Positions 25,776-34,316 of a stretch of 64,000 nucleotides of DNA are shown here, piece after piece. Source of the DNA: an uncultured Prevotella sp. Lineage in GTDB: Bacteria > Bacteroidota > Bacteroidia > Bacteroidales > Bacteroidaceae. The notes under the pieces are model-generated. The model was not told the DNA's origin. It made no database searches and was given only the letters and a program-made list of their open reading frames with translations. The stretch spans positions 1 through 64,000 of the forward strand of contig CADCEF010000021.1 of NCBI GenBank assembly GCA_902800365.1, written 5' to 3'. A program made the position numbers and the translations under genes. Position 1 is the first letter of the stretch. Every line of letters begins with the position of its first letter.

Positions 25776-27507
25776 TTATTCTGCGTACATCGCGTCTATT
25801 TCCTTCTTGTAGTTCTCGTTGAGTACACGACGCTTTATTTTTAAAGTATTTGTAAGCTCTCCCTTCTCCATTGTAAAGTGGTGAGGAAGCAGCGTGAATC
25901 GCTTAATCTGCTCATAATGAGCCAGTTGCTGCTGCAGTGTGTCTATCCGCTCCTTCATCATCTCGTTAATCTGCGGATTCTTGCAGAGCTGCTCTCTGTT
26001 CTCGAATGGAATCTTGTTTTCGCGAGCATACTCCTCAAGCAGAGAATAAACTGGGATAATCAGGGCTGAAACAAACTTACGCTGATCAGCAATAATGGCT
26101 ATCTGGTCGATATATTTATCAACCAACAGCTTTGATTCAATCATCTGTGGAGCGATATATTTTCCGTTTGATGTCTTGAAGAGATCCTTGATACGCTCCT
26201 TAAGGAACAGCTCGTTTCCCTCCAGATAACCAGAGTCGCCTGTCTTGAAGTAGCCATCGGCAGTAAAGGCTGCCTTTGTAAGGTCTTCGCGATTGTAGTA
26301 ACCCTTAGTGATGGTTGGGCCTTTAAGCAATACCTCGCCCTCTTCACTTATCTTGATGTCGATACCCTCGATGGGGATACCTACTCCACCAACGGTGTAT
26401 GGCTCGCCAAGATGGTTGCAGCTAACGGTGGCAAGACTCTCAGTCAAGCCATAACCTACAATCATGTTGATGCCGATAGAGTGAACAAACTCTTCTACCT
26501 TAGGATTAACGGTAGCACCTGCTGTTGGGAAGAAGTGGGCATTCTCAAGGCCAAGCTCCTTACGTACCAGCGAGAATACGGTTTTATTCAGGAACTCGTA
26601 CTCCATATGCAGGAGCAATGGTGGGCGCTTGCCTTTTGAAATGTAGTCGATGTTATGTTTCTTACCTACAGCTTCGGCGTGGCGGAACAGCTTGCGCTTG
26701 GCCACACCAGATTTCTCGATCTGCTCCTGAACACCCATATATACCTTCTCCCAGAAACGAGGAACGGATGACATACATGTGGGGTGTGTCTCCTTCATCG
26801 ACTGCTGAACCTCTTGTGGATAGGTGTACTCTGTCGTCTTCGCCAACGGGCACACACTTGCCATTGGCAATCATAGCGGCATGATACTGTCCACAGGTAA
26901 GGATAACACCCTTTGAATCGCCTGTGGTACCGCTGGTGTACAATATGTTGGCTATATCGTCCATCGAAGCCTGAGCCTGAAGCGACTCAACTTCTGTTTG
27001 GCGTGGATAATTATCACCCAGCTTCAGGAAGTCGTCGAAATACATCGAACTGAGGTCGAGCGATGAAATATGTACGCTCTTGTCGAAAACAATGATACGT
27101 TCGAGTGTAGGGCATGTTGAGAAAATGCGACGTGCCTTGTCGTACTGATCCTGTTCGCCAACAAAGAGGAAACGAATCTTGGCATCGCTAATCATAAACT
27201 GGATTTGCTGCTCTGAGCTTGTGGCATAGAATGGGATGGTTACTGCACGAACTCCCCATGCACCAAAGTCGCAAAACAGGTACTGAACAGAGTTCTGAGC
27301 AAATACACCCAGATTCTCCTGCACCCTTACACCCAGATTTAATAAGGCATTAGATACTTTCTTTACCATATCCGAGAACTGGTTCCACGAATATGATTTC
27401 CATTCTGACCCACCGAAGTCCTTGTAGATCAAAGCCTCTCGATCGCCGTACTTCTTAGCCTGGTCATGAATTAATCGCGATAAATGACTGTTCGTCTGCA
27501 TAAGCAT
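25776..27507 (-). pseudogene. Long-chain acyl-CoA synthetase, disrupted by a small deletion
   Basis: Two overlapping frames together make an AMP-forming acyl-CoA synthetase. The N-terminal part (from 27507) runs through the P-loop-like NILYTSGTTGDSKGVILT to VPVGEDDRV and then goes out of frame near 26827. The C-terminal part resumes in another frame at YPQEVQQSMKETHPTCMSSVPRFWEKVY and continues through GYGLTESLATVSC, TGDSGYLEGNELFLKERIKDLFKTSNGKYIAP to the end. About 28 residues normally between them, including the conserved 'FLPxxHxxER' stretch, are missing, so this is a deletion of roughly 80-90 bases and not a single-base slip. Both halves are otherwise well preserved, so the loss is recent or an assembly error. 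It starts three bases upstream of prfB's reading direction, in the same orientation. Confidence 0.8.
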
Positions 27508-27579
27508 TTTGAATTTATAAATTCGCTGCAAAAGTACGTAAAATACTGCAGATAGCCAAATTATATGGCAAAAAACCGC

Positions 27580-28164
27580 TCAAATAGAGCGATTATCTAT
27601 CATCTGTTTCCATTTTCTATAGCCAAAAACGGCTATAATGATGTATAAAGCGTAAAGTCCGCCCTTAAAGGGAATGTCTTTGTAGAAGTAAAGACCACAG
27701 GTAACAATGTCGACAACAATCCATATGAACCACTGTTCCAGATATTTATGAGCCAAGGCCCAGATGCCAACGATGCTGAGTGCTGTGGTGAAGCTGTCGA
27801 TAAGTGGCACATTGCTATTTGTGAATGTTACCAGCAGCCAGTAAATGATACCCCATACGACAAGAATCAATGCGCACCAGGGGATGATTAGTTTGCGTGG
27901 GAATCTTGTGATGGGTAGGGCTTGCTGGTTGGCCGCTCCCCTAACCCACTTCCAATAACCATAGATGGTCATCGAAAGGTAATAGAACTCCATGCCGCAA
28001 TCGGCATAGAGTCCTTTTTGGTAGTATAGCACTATGCCGAGTGTCTGCATCAGGAATCCTACGGCCCAGAGCCAGGCACTGGCACGATACTCGAACCAGA
28101 TGTAAAGTAGTCCGAGTATCGTGGTTGTGATGTCTAACCAGTGTGCTAATATAAATTCAGTCAT
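27580..28164 (-). CDS. pnuT: PnuC-family transporter, probable thiamine uptake (PnuT)
   Basis: A 194-residue PnuC-type facilitator with seven predicted helices. PnuC proteins import nicotinamide riboside or, in the PnuT branch, thiamine. Family features are LWAVGFLMQTLGIVLYYQKGLYADCGMEFYYL, YGYWKW, and the terminal WIVVDIVTCGLYFYKDIPFKGGLYALYII. Substrate is assigned from context: its start overlaps the receptor's stop by one base and both lie behind a TPP riboswitch. Inside the cell the vitamin would be trapped by phosphorylation, but no thiamine pyrophosphokinase gene follows here. Confidence 0.88.
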   Translation of the reverse strand: MTEFILAHWLDITTTILGLLYIWFEYRASAWLWAVGFLMQTLGIVLYYQKGLYADCGMEFYYLSMTIYGYWKWVRGAANQQALPITRFPRKLIIPWCALILVVWGIIYWLLVTFTNSNVPLIDSFTTALSIVGIWALAHKYLEQWFIWIVVDIVTCGLYFYKDIPFKGGLYALYIIIAVFGYRKWKQMIDNRSI

Positions 28165-30530
28165 TAGAAACGAAGTGTTACGTTACCCATCATCGTAAAG
28201 CCAGCCATAGGAATGAATCCAATCTGATAGTAGCGGTTCTCGTTAGGATGACCATAATCCTCAACGATACTTGAATATACCCAACCATTGGCTGCATAGC
28301 GACGATTGAAGATGTTGTTGAAGTTCAGACCGAAGATGCACTCCTTGATGGCCTTGTTGGGCTTCCAAGTGTAGCTAACGGTGGCATCAGAAGCTGAATA
28401 GCAAGGCAGTGAGCGATCGGTATTCTCTGTATTATCGAGATACTGACGACTTACAAAGTTGGTGTGCCAAACAGCCTGCAATCCTTTGTAATGAAAGTTT
28501 ACAAAACCATTGAGAATGGTTGATGGCGAGAATGCCAAGGTAGAGTTGTCGTAGTGAATAGTGCGGAAATCATCTTCCCAGTTTACGCTGGCCACCTCGT
28601 CAAAGTCCTTAATCTTATTCTTGCTCAGAGCTGCATTTCCCTCTATGGTGAGCCAAGAGAAAGGATCAACAGCTGCCTGGATTTCGATACCCATGCGGTA
28701 TGAATCCTTGATGTTTGTGGTAACCTTCTCGCCTATTTCTGTCTCCTGACCTGTCTGTACAAACTGGTTGTTGTAATCCATATAGTATCCGTTGATACCA
28801 AAGCGGAAGATGTCGCTATTGAAGGTATAACCCAATTCATAGTCTAAAAGGCTCTCAGACTTAGGATATGGGTAATTGTAGTTGTCAGTAAAGTTATTTC
28901 GCTCTGGCTCACGATGGCTGAGTGCCAAAGAACCATAAACGCGATGACCACCAAGAGTCCAAGAGAAACCAGCCTTTGGATTAAGGAAACGGTACTTCTC
29001 GTCAATGTCAAGCTTCTGATTGTAGTAAATACTTTTCTCTTCATAGAACTTGTCGTTGATACCATCTGTCTTATACTTCACGTAGCGATACTGCAGGTCG
29101 CCAAATACGTCCCAATGCTCATTGATGTGATAGGCTGCCTTTACAAAGGCGTTGCCGTCAAATTTGTGGGCATCAGAGTCGTAGTACTTATAATCGCCAT
29201 TCGACATATATTTTTTGCGAACGTCCTCATTGGCGATGTATGTAAGATAGCCAAAGTGGTTGCCATCGAACTGCTGGAGCGAGAAACCTCCGATGACGTC
29301 CCAATGATTGTTCTTATAGTTGGCATTCCAGATAAAGCCGTAGGTGTTCTGCGACAGACCCTTTTTACGTATAAAGTCAGTCTTCTTCACGCCATCGTAG
29401 CTGAGTCCGAACTTCTTGAGTTTGTTGTCGAAGCGGAACTCGTTGTAGTAACCATAACCATAGGTATAGTGCAGCGAGGCTGTGGTGCTCCAATGGTCGT
29501 TGATATCATAAACGGCCGAGAGGATGTTGTGGTTCTGCCAGAAGTTATCGGTAGTCTTGCCCCAATAGCTGCCGTCGGCCATTTGATAGCGTGATGTAAC
29601 GTAGTTGCCGTTGGCATCCTGTTTGAAGGTATCCCAGGAAGCGTTTTCCATCACCTCGTAAAGCGTGTTGTATTTGCCCAGACCTGCATTCCACATGTCC
29701 TCGTAGGTCTTAATGCCAGTTGAAGCTCCATAGGTGCCGTCCATCAGACTCAGGTCGCCGTTTCCAGCTGTTACGCCATTCCAAGCCTGACCGGTTTTTT
29801 CAAAGTTTCCGATGTTCTTGTAACGAATCTGGAACTTGTTGTCAATCCAGGTCAGTCCGCCATAGTAAGAGCCGCTACGACCACTGGTTCCATGGATGAA
29901 TCCATCAGTATTCGTCTCGTGATAAGCACCATCGAAGATCAGGTGATTCCACAGCAAACCTGTTGAGAACTTTCCACCTACATTAAAGGTGTTGAACGAG
30001 CCATATGAAGCAGATACCTCTCCCCCAGCCTTCTGACTTGGAGTGGCTGTAGAAAGGGCTATTGTGCCACCAAAGGCACCATCGCCATTGGTTGATGAGC
30101 CTACACCACGCTGAATCTGTACAGAGCCCAACAGCGAACCATACGAGTTCATATTGGCCCAGAACACGCACTGGTCTTCTGGCGAATTAAGGGGTACACC
30201 ATCTATGGTTACGTTTATACGAGAGTCGCCAGCGCCTCGAATGCGCATATAGGTGGTTCCTGTGCCAAGTCCGTTTTCGCTCCAAGCTACCACGCCTGGG
30301 GTCTGTGAGAAGAGGAAAGGCAGCTCCTTTCCTGTTTTTGAGAAGGCATTAAGTTCCTGTTTCTTGATGTTTGCGACGGCAAAAGGGGCGTTTTTCTGTG
30401 CTCTAACACCTTTTACCACAATCTCCTGAAGCGCTTCTACCTGTGTAGAATCGTAGAGTGCAGCTTTGTTCTGTGCATTCATGCTTACTGCACACGCCAA
30501 TGCAGCTGTTTCTAAAACTAATCTTTTCAT
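28164..30530 (-). CDS. TonB-dependent receptor, probable thiamine receptor
   Basis: A 788-residue outer-membrane receptor. After the signal peptide (MKRLVLETAALACAVSMNAQ) comes a plug domain (LQEIVVKGVRAQ, then YMRIRGAGDSRINVTIDGVPLN and VQIQRGVGSSTNGDGAFGGTIAL), then a 22-strand-sized barrel ending in the required aromatic residue (GNVTLRF). No SusD partner is present, which suits a small vitamin ligand. The TPP riboswitch in its leader and the following pnuT mark the ligand as thiamine or a phosphate ester. Confidence 0.9.
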   Translation of the reverse strand: MKRLVLETAALACAVSMNAQNKAALYDSTQVEALQEIVVKGVRAQKNAPFAVANIKKQELNAFSKTGKELPFLFSQTPGVVAWSENGLGTGTTYMRIRGAGDSRINVTIDGVPLNSPEDQCVFWANMNSYGSLLGSVQIQRGVGSSTNGDGAFGGTIALSTATPSQKAGGEVSASYGSFNTFNVGGKFSTGLLWNHLIFDGAYHETNTDGFIHGTSGRSGSYYGGLTWIDNKFQIRYKNIGNFEKTGQAWNGVTAGNGDLSLMDGTYGASTGIKTYEDMWNAGLGKYNTLYEVMENASWDTFKQDANGNYVTSRYQMADGSYWGKTTDNFWQNHNILSAVYDINDHWSTTASLHYTYGYGYYNEFRFDNKLKKFGLSYDGVKKTDFIRKKGLSQNTYGFIWNANYKNNHWDVIGGFSLQQFDGNHFGYLTYIANEDVRKKYMSNGDYKYYDSDAHKFDGNAFVKAAYHINEHWDVFGDLQYRYVKYKTDGINDKFYEEKSIYYNQKLDIDEKYRFLNPKAGFSWTLGGHRVYGSLALSHREPERNNFTDNYNYPYPKSESLLDYELGYTFNSDIFRFGINGYYMDYNNQFVQTGQETEIGEKVTTNIKDSYRMGIEIQAAVDPFSWLTIEGNAALSKNKIKDFDEVASVNWEDDFRTIHYDNSTLAFSPSTILNGFVNFHYKGLQAVWHTNFVSRQYLDNTENTDRSLPCYSASDATVSYTWKPNKAIKECIFGLNFNNIFNRRYAANGWVYSSIVEDYGHPNENRYYQIGFIPMAGFTMMGNVTLRF

Positions 30531-30570
30531 ACTTCTTTGTACCTTTATAAATGAAAGGGGATATAAGTCT

Positions 30571-30653
30571 GCTATCCATCCCTACGCTGGCATAATCCAG
30601 ATCAGGTTTTAGGGTATCATCTCAGCCTACACCCGTAGGCACCCCTTGATAAT
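30571..30653 (-). promoter_or_regulatory. TPP (THI) riboswitch
   Basis: Read on the minus strand, the aptamer has all the conserved parts: GGGGTGCC, the CTGAGATGATACCC pyrimidine-sensing arm, ACCTGATCTGGATTATGCC and the closing CGTAGGGA. Terminal pairing is TTATC with GATAG. Just downstream, CCCCTTTC (30560-30553) could pair with the aptamer's own AAGGGG, and CCTTT/AAAGG (30558-30542) forms a short hairpin before the start codon, so ligand binding probably controls access to translation or early elongation of the receptor gene. Confidence 0.95.
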
Positions 30654-30659
30654 CGGCTG

Positions 30660-30691
30660 CAAAGTTAAGCATTAATATCGAAACAACCAAA
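30660..30691 (-). promoter_or_regulatory. Promoter of the thiamine operon
   Basis: On the minus strand TTTG (30691-30688), 20 bases, TAACTTTG (30667-30660). The start is predicted near 30654, exactly at the 5' edge of the riboswitch. Confidence 0.8.
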
Positions 30692-30712
30692 CTTTCTGCT
30701 GAAAAAGAATTA

Positions 30713-30771
30713 TTCCCACCTTGGGAACAAAACATTCCCACACTGGGAACATTTTATTCCCAAGGTGGGAA
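30713..30771. repeat. Three TTCCCA-N3-TGGGAA palindromes at 22-bp spacing
   Basis: Copies are at 30713-30727 (spacer CCT), 30735-30749 (CAC) and 30757-30771 (AGG). The first and third are exact reverse complements of each other, so the block can form either three small hairpins or one large one with the middle copy at its tip. On the minus strand it is followed by AATTCTTTTTC, so it may end the Na/Pi symporter transcript. It also lies 22 bases upstream of the thiamine operon's -33 element, so protein binding is possible. Confidence 0.75.
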
Positions 30772-30793
30772 TATTCTGGGTAGAATAGGGGAG

Positions 30794-32530
30794 TTATCTC
30801 AGTCCCATGCGGGCCTCTACCACATTCACTACGTAGTCGCCCAGCTTCTCGCACTCGTTGATAAGGTCCATATAGATAGTACCAACGCCATAGGTGTACT
30901 CGTGGTTGTTGATGTCGTTGATATTCTGGGCCTTAAGCTGGTTGCGATAGTTGTTGATCTCGTGCTCGATGTTGAAGGTACGATTCACGTCGAATGATTC
31001 CTTACGTCCTATCATCAGCTTGTTCATCTGGGTGAGCGACTGATCGGTAAGCTCCATCATCTGGTGAATATGTTCGTACTGCTTTTCAACAAAATGATCG
31101 GCCTTGGCGTTATACTTGCGAGAGATGGTGCGAGCCATGTTGAAGCAAGCATCGCCAATAGACTCCAGCTCTGAGATCTCACGCAGCATAGCACGGATCT
31201 TAGCCTTTGTATCGTCAGAAAGGTGTGCATCGCTCACAGAATCGAGGTATTTGGCTATCTCGAGTTCCATATTGTCGCTGATGCCTTCATACTTCTCGAT
31301 ACGGGTGTAGAGCTTGTTGAAGTCGCCAGCTTTGTTGTCCTTTTTGTTGGTCTCGCTCGACGAGAGTGTCAGTAGCTCGCGCACCATTCCGAACATACGC
31401 TGCATACGCTCTGAGAAGTGCTGAATCTCCTTCTGTGCCTCGAGTACTGAAAGCTCTGGGGTTTTCATGATACCAGAGGTGATGAAATGCAGGCGGAAAT
31501 CCTCTTCCTCGTCCACCTTCTTGGGCTTGATAACCCAGCATACAAAGCGCTCTATCTGTGGGATGAACCATATCAGTATGAAGGTGTTAACCACGTTGAA
31601 GCAGGTGTGGAATGCTGCCAGCACAAAGCTAAGCTTGGCAGCGTTGGCAAGGAACACGCTGGTTGATACAGAGCCTTTCACCATCTCTACATCATAGCCC
31701 ACCATTCCGCAAACAGCATCTACAAAGGGGCGGAACACAAACAGAATCCATACTACACCAAACACATTGAAGAACATGTGTGCAAGTGCAGCTCTGCGAG
31801 CCTGAGTGTTGGCAGAAAGGGCTGCGAGGTTAGAGGTAACGGTGGTTCCGATGTTCTCACCCATAACCAGTGCTATACCTTGATATATAGGTAGTGCTCC
31901 GCTTGAGCAGAGTATCATGGTGATGGCCATAACGGCTGCTGACGACTGAACGCAGAAGGTCATAACGCCTCCAAGGAACAAGAATATCAGCGTGGTGAGG
32001 AATGAGTCGGGATCGAACGAGGCGAAGAAGTCGAGTAGGGCCTGATTCTCACCCAGATGCATCTCTGTCCCCGTCATTCTAAGTGTTCCCAATCCTAAGA
32101 GCAGGAATGAGAGTCCAAACAGGAAATCGCCAATATATCGGTACTTCTTCAGGTATATCAGAATGATACCCAGGAAGAATGCCGGATAGACGGCGCTGGT
32201 GATGTCGAACGACATACCTGCCGACATGATCCATGCGGTGAGTGTGGTTCCGATGTTGGCACCCATGATAACTGAAATGGCTTGTGCCAAGGTAAGCAAG
32301 CCTGCATTAACAAACGAAACAGTCATCACAGTAGTGGCTGTTGATGACTGAACGGAGGCTGTAACAAGCATACCTGTAAGCATACCAGTAAAACGATTGG
32401 TGGTCATAGCACCAAGAACGTGTCGCAATTGTGGACCCGCCATCTTCTGCAAAGCTTCACTCATCGACTTCATACCGAACATCAACAGAGCGAGCGATCC
32501 CAGAAGTTTTAAAATAATTCCAATAGACAT
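30794..32530 (-). CDS. Na/Pi cotransporter with C-terminal PhoU-like domain
   Basis: A 578-residue protein. The membrane half contains two inverted copies of the Na/Pi repeat, each with the QSS signature (MLVTASVQSSTATTVMTVSFVNAGLL and MTFCVQSSAAVMAITMILCSSG) and the associated GANIGTT / GENIGTT motifs. From about residue 350 a cytoplasmic PhoU-like helical bundle follows (ISELESIGDACFNMARTISRKYN). Such proteins move phosphate with sodium, and the PhoU domain probably senses or gates it. The palindrome array lies just past its stop. Confidence 0.93.
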   Translation of the reverse strand: MSIGIILKLLGSLALLMFGMKSMSEALQKMAGPQLRHVLGAMTTNRFTGMLTGMLVTASVQSSTATTVMTVSFVNAGLLTLAQAISVIMGANIGTTLTAWIMSAGMSFDITSAVYPAFFLGIILIYLKKYRYIGDFLFGLSFLLLGLGTLRMTGTEMHLGENQALLDFFASFDPDSFLTTLIFLFLGGVMTFCVQSSAAVMAITMILCSSGALPIYQGIALVMGENIGTTVTSNLAALSANTQARRAALAHMFFNVFGVVWILFVFRPFVDAVCGMVGYDVEMVKGSVSTSVFLANAAKLSFVLAAFHTCFNVVNTFILIWFIPQIERFVCWVIKPKKVDEEEDFRLHFITSGIMKTPELSVLEAQKEIQHFSERMQRMFGMVRELLTLSSSETNKKDNKAGDFNKLYTRIEKYEGISDNMELEIAKYLDSVSDAHLSDDTKAKIRAMLREISELESIGDACFNMARTISRKYNAKADHFVEKQYEHIHQMMELTDQSLTQMNKLMIGRKESFDVNRTFNIEHEINNYRNQLKAQNINDINNHEYTYGVGTIYMDLINECEKLGDYVVNVVEARMGLR

Positions 32531-32648
32531 AAAAATCGTATCTATATTTAGTAATTTGGGGACAAAGATAAAAAAAATCTTGGAATTGTAAGTTAAGATT
32601 TCAGAAAAATATTATCTTTGCAGACAAAATAATTAAAAACTCAAGTAA

Positions 32649-34316
32649 ATGCTTATGGAGAAGTTAGTGAAAGTTCATATCGTAAATAATGATAAAGAGG
32701 TAGAGGTTCCTATTGGATCTACCATCGAGGATGTGTATGCTTTGTCGGGTGTAAAAATCGAGCATGGACCAATTTCGGCACATGTTAATAATAAGGTGGA
32801 GGGCATGCACTACCGCTTGTATAAGCAGAAGCAGGTAGAGTTTCTGGATATCTGCTCGTCGAGCGGTTCGCGTGCTTATACACGCAGTTTGTTCTTTGTG
32901 CTCTGCAAGGCTGTACACGATTTGTTTACGCCCTGTAAGGTGTCTATCGATATCCCTGTGTCGAATGGTTACTTTGTAAATCTGTCTATCGGTCGTCCTA
33001 TCACGCTGGATGATGTGGGGGCCATCCGTCGTCGCATGCAGGAGATTATCGATGCTGCTTTGCCCATACACCGTTACGAAACGACTACCGAAGAGGCTAT
33101 CCGCATGTTTGATATCCTGCACAACCGCTCAAAGGTGAAACTGCTGAAATCGACAGGCCGACTTTATACAACTTATTATGAGATAGATGGTTACATAGAT
33201 TACTACTATGGCGCTTTGCTCACTAATACCAAGCAGTTGTACTTGTTCGGACTGGAGAAGTATTTCGACGGCTTGCTGCTGCGATTGCCATCGCGTGAGC
33301 ATCCTAACGAGTTGGGCGAGATGCTGCATCAGGACAAGATGTTCGGTATCTTTAAGGAGCACCATCAGTGGCAGGATATCTTAGGATTGCGCACCATTGG
33401 TGATCTGAACGAAACGATTATCAATGGTCATTCGTCGGAGCTTATACAGATAAGCGAGGCACTGCAAGAGAAGAAGATTGCTAATATAGCCGATGAGATA
33501 GCCCAGCGCAAGGGTGTGAAACTGGTGCTGATAGCTGGTCCTTCGTCTTCAGGAAAAACAACTACTTGCAAGCGTCTGAGTGTTCAGCTGGCTGTTAATG
33601 GAATCCATCCTATTGGCATCTCGCTCGACGACTATTTCCTCGACCGCGAGAAGACACCTAAAGATGATAAGGGCGACTATGATTTTGAGCATCTGCATGC
33701 TTTGAACTTGCCGCTGCTTAACGAGCAGCTGTCGGCTCTGTTCAGGGGCGAAGAGGTGGAATTGCCGCGTTATAACTTCCAAAAGGGTTGCAGCGAGTGG
33801 AGTGGGAAAAAACTGCAACTGAAGGGTAACGAAGTATTGGTGGTAGAGGGTATTCATGCCTTGAATCCAGAACTTACTTCGGATATTCCTAAAGAACAGA
33901 TCTTCCGCGTTTATGCATCGGCTCTTACTACGATTCTGCTTGACAACCACAATTATATCCCAACGACCGATAACCGTTTGCTGCGCCGTATCATCCGCGA
34001 TTATAAGTATCGTGGTGTTAATGCTCAGGAGACTATCCGTCGCTGGCCAAGCGTTAGGGCAGGGGAGAATAAGTGGATATTCCCCTTCCAGGAGAATGCC
34101 GATGCGATGTTCAACACCGCAATGCTGTTCGAGTTGGCTGTAATAAAGAGTCAGGCAGAGCCGCTGTTGGAGCAGGTACCAGAAAATTCGAAGGAACATG
34201 CAGAGGCTTATCGCCTGCTGAAATTCCTTCGATATATCCGTCCCATCCCTGAGACTCAGATTCCGCCAACATCCCTCCTTCGCGAGTTCCTTGGCGGCTC
34301 ATCGTTCAACTATTGA
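32649..34316 (+). CDS. Uridine-kinase-like protein with ThrRS-like N-terminal domains
   Basis: A 555-residue protein. Residues 1-65 look like a TGS domain (VKVHIVNNDKEVEVPIGSTIEDVYAL). Residues 70-200 resemble the second domain of threonyl-tRNA synthetase (RSLFFVLCKAVHDL, IGRPITLDDVGAIRRRMQEII). The C-terminal part is a uridine kinase or phosphoribulokinase-like P-loop domain with GPSSSGKT at 297-304 and ISLDDYF. These bacterial nucleoside kinases lack any catalytic tRNA synthetase core. Two ATGs (32649 and 32655) are equally plausible. TATCTTTG at 32613-32620 supplies a promoter. Confidence 0.88.
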   Translation: MLMEKLVKVHIVNNDKEVEVPIGSTIEDVYALSGVKIEHGPISAHVNNKVEGMHYRLYKQKQVEFLDICSSSGSRAYTRSLFFVLCKAVHDLFTPCKVSIDIPVSNGYFVNLSIGRPITLDDVGAIRRRMQEIIDAALPIHRYETTTEEAIRMFDILHNRSKVKLLKSTGRLYTTYYEIDGYIDYYYGALLTNTKQLYLFGLEKYFDGLLLRLPSREHPNELGEMLHQDKMFGIFKEHHQWQDILGLRTIGDLNETIINGHSSELIQISEALQEKKIANIADEIAQRKGVKLVLIAGPSSSGKTTTCKRLSVQLAVNGIHPIGISLDDYFLDREKTPKDDKGDYDFEHLHALNLPLLNEQLSALFRGEEVELPRYNFQKGCSEWSGKKLQLKGNEVLVVEGIHALNPELTSDIPKEQIFRVYASALTTILLDNHNYIPTTDNRLLRRIIRDYKYRGVNAQETIRRWPSVRAGENKWIFPFQENADAMFNTAMLFELAVIKSQAEPLLEQVPENSKEHAEAYRLLKFLRYIRPIPETQIPPTSLLREFLGGSSFNY

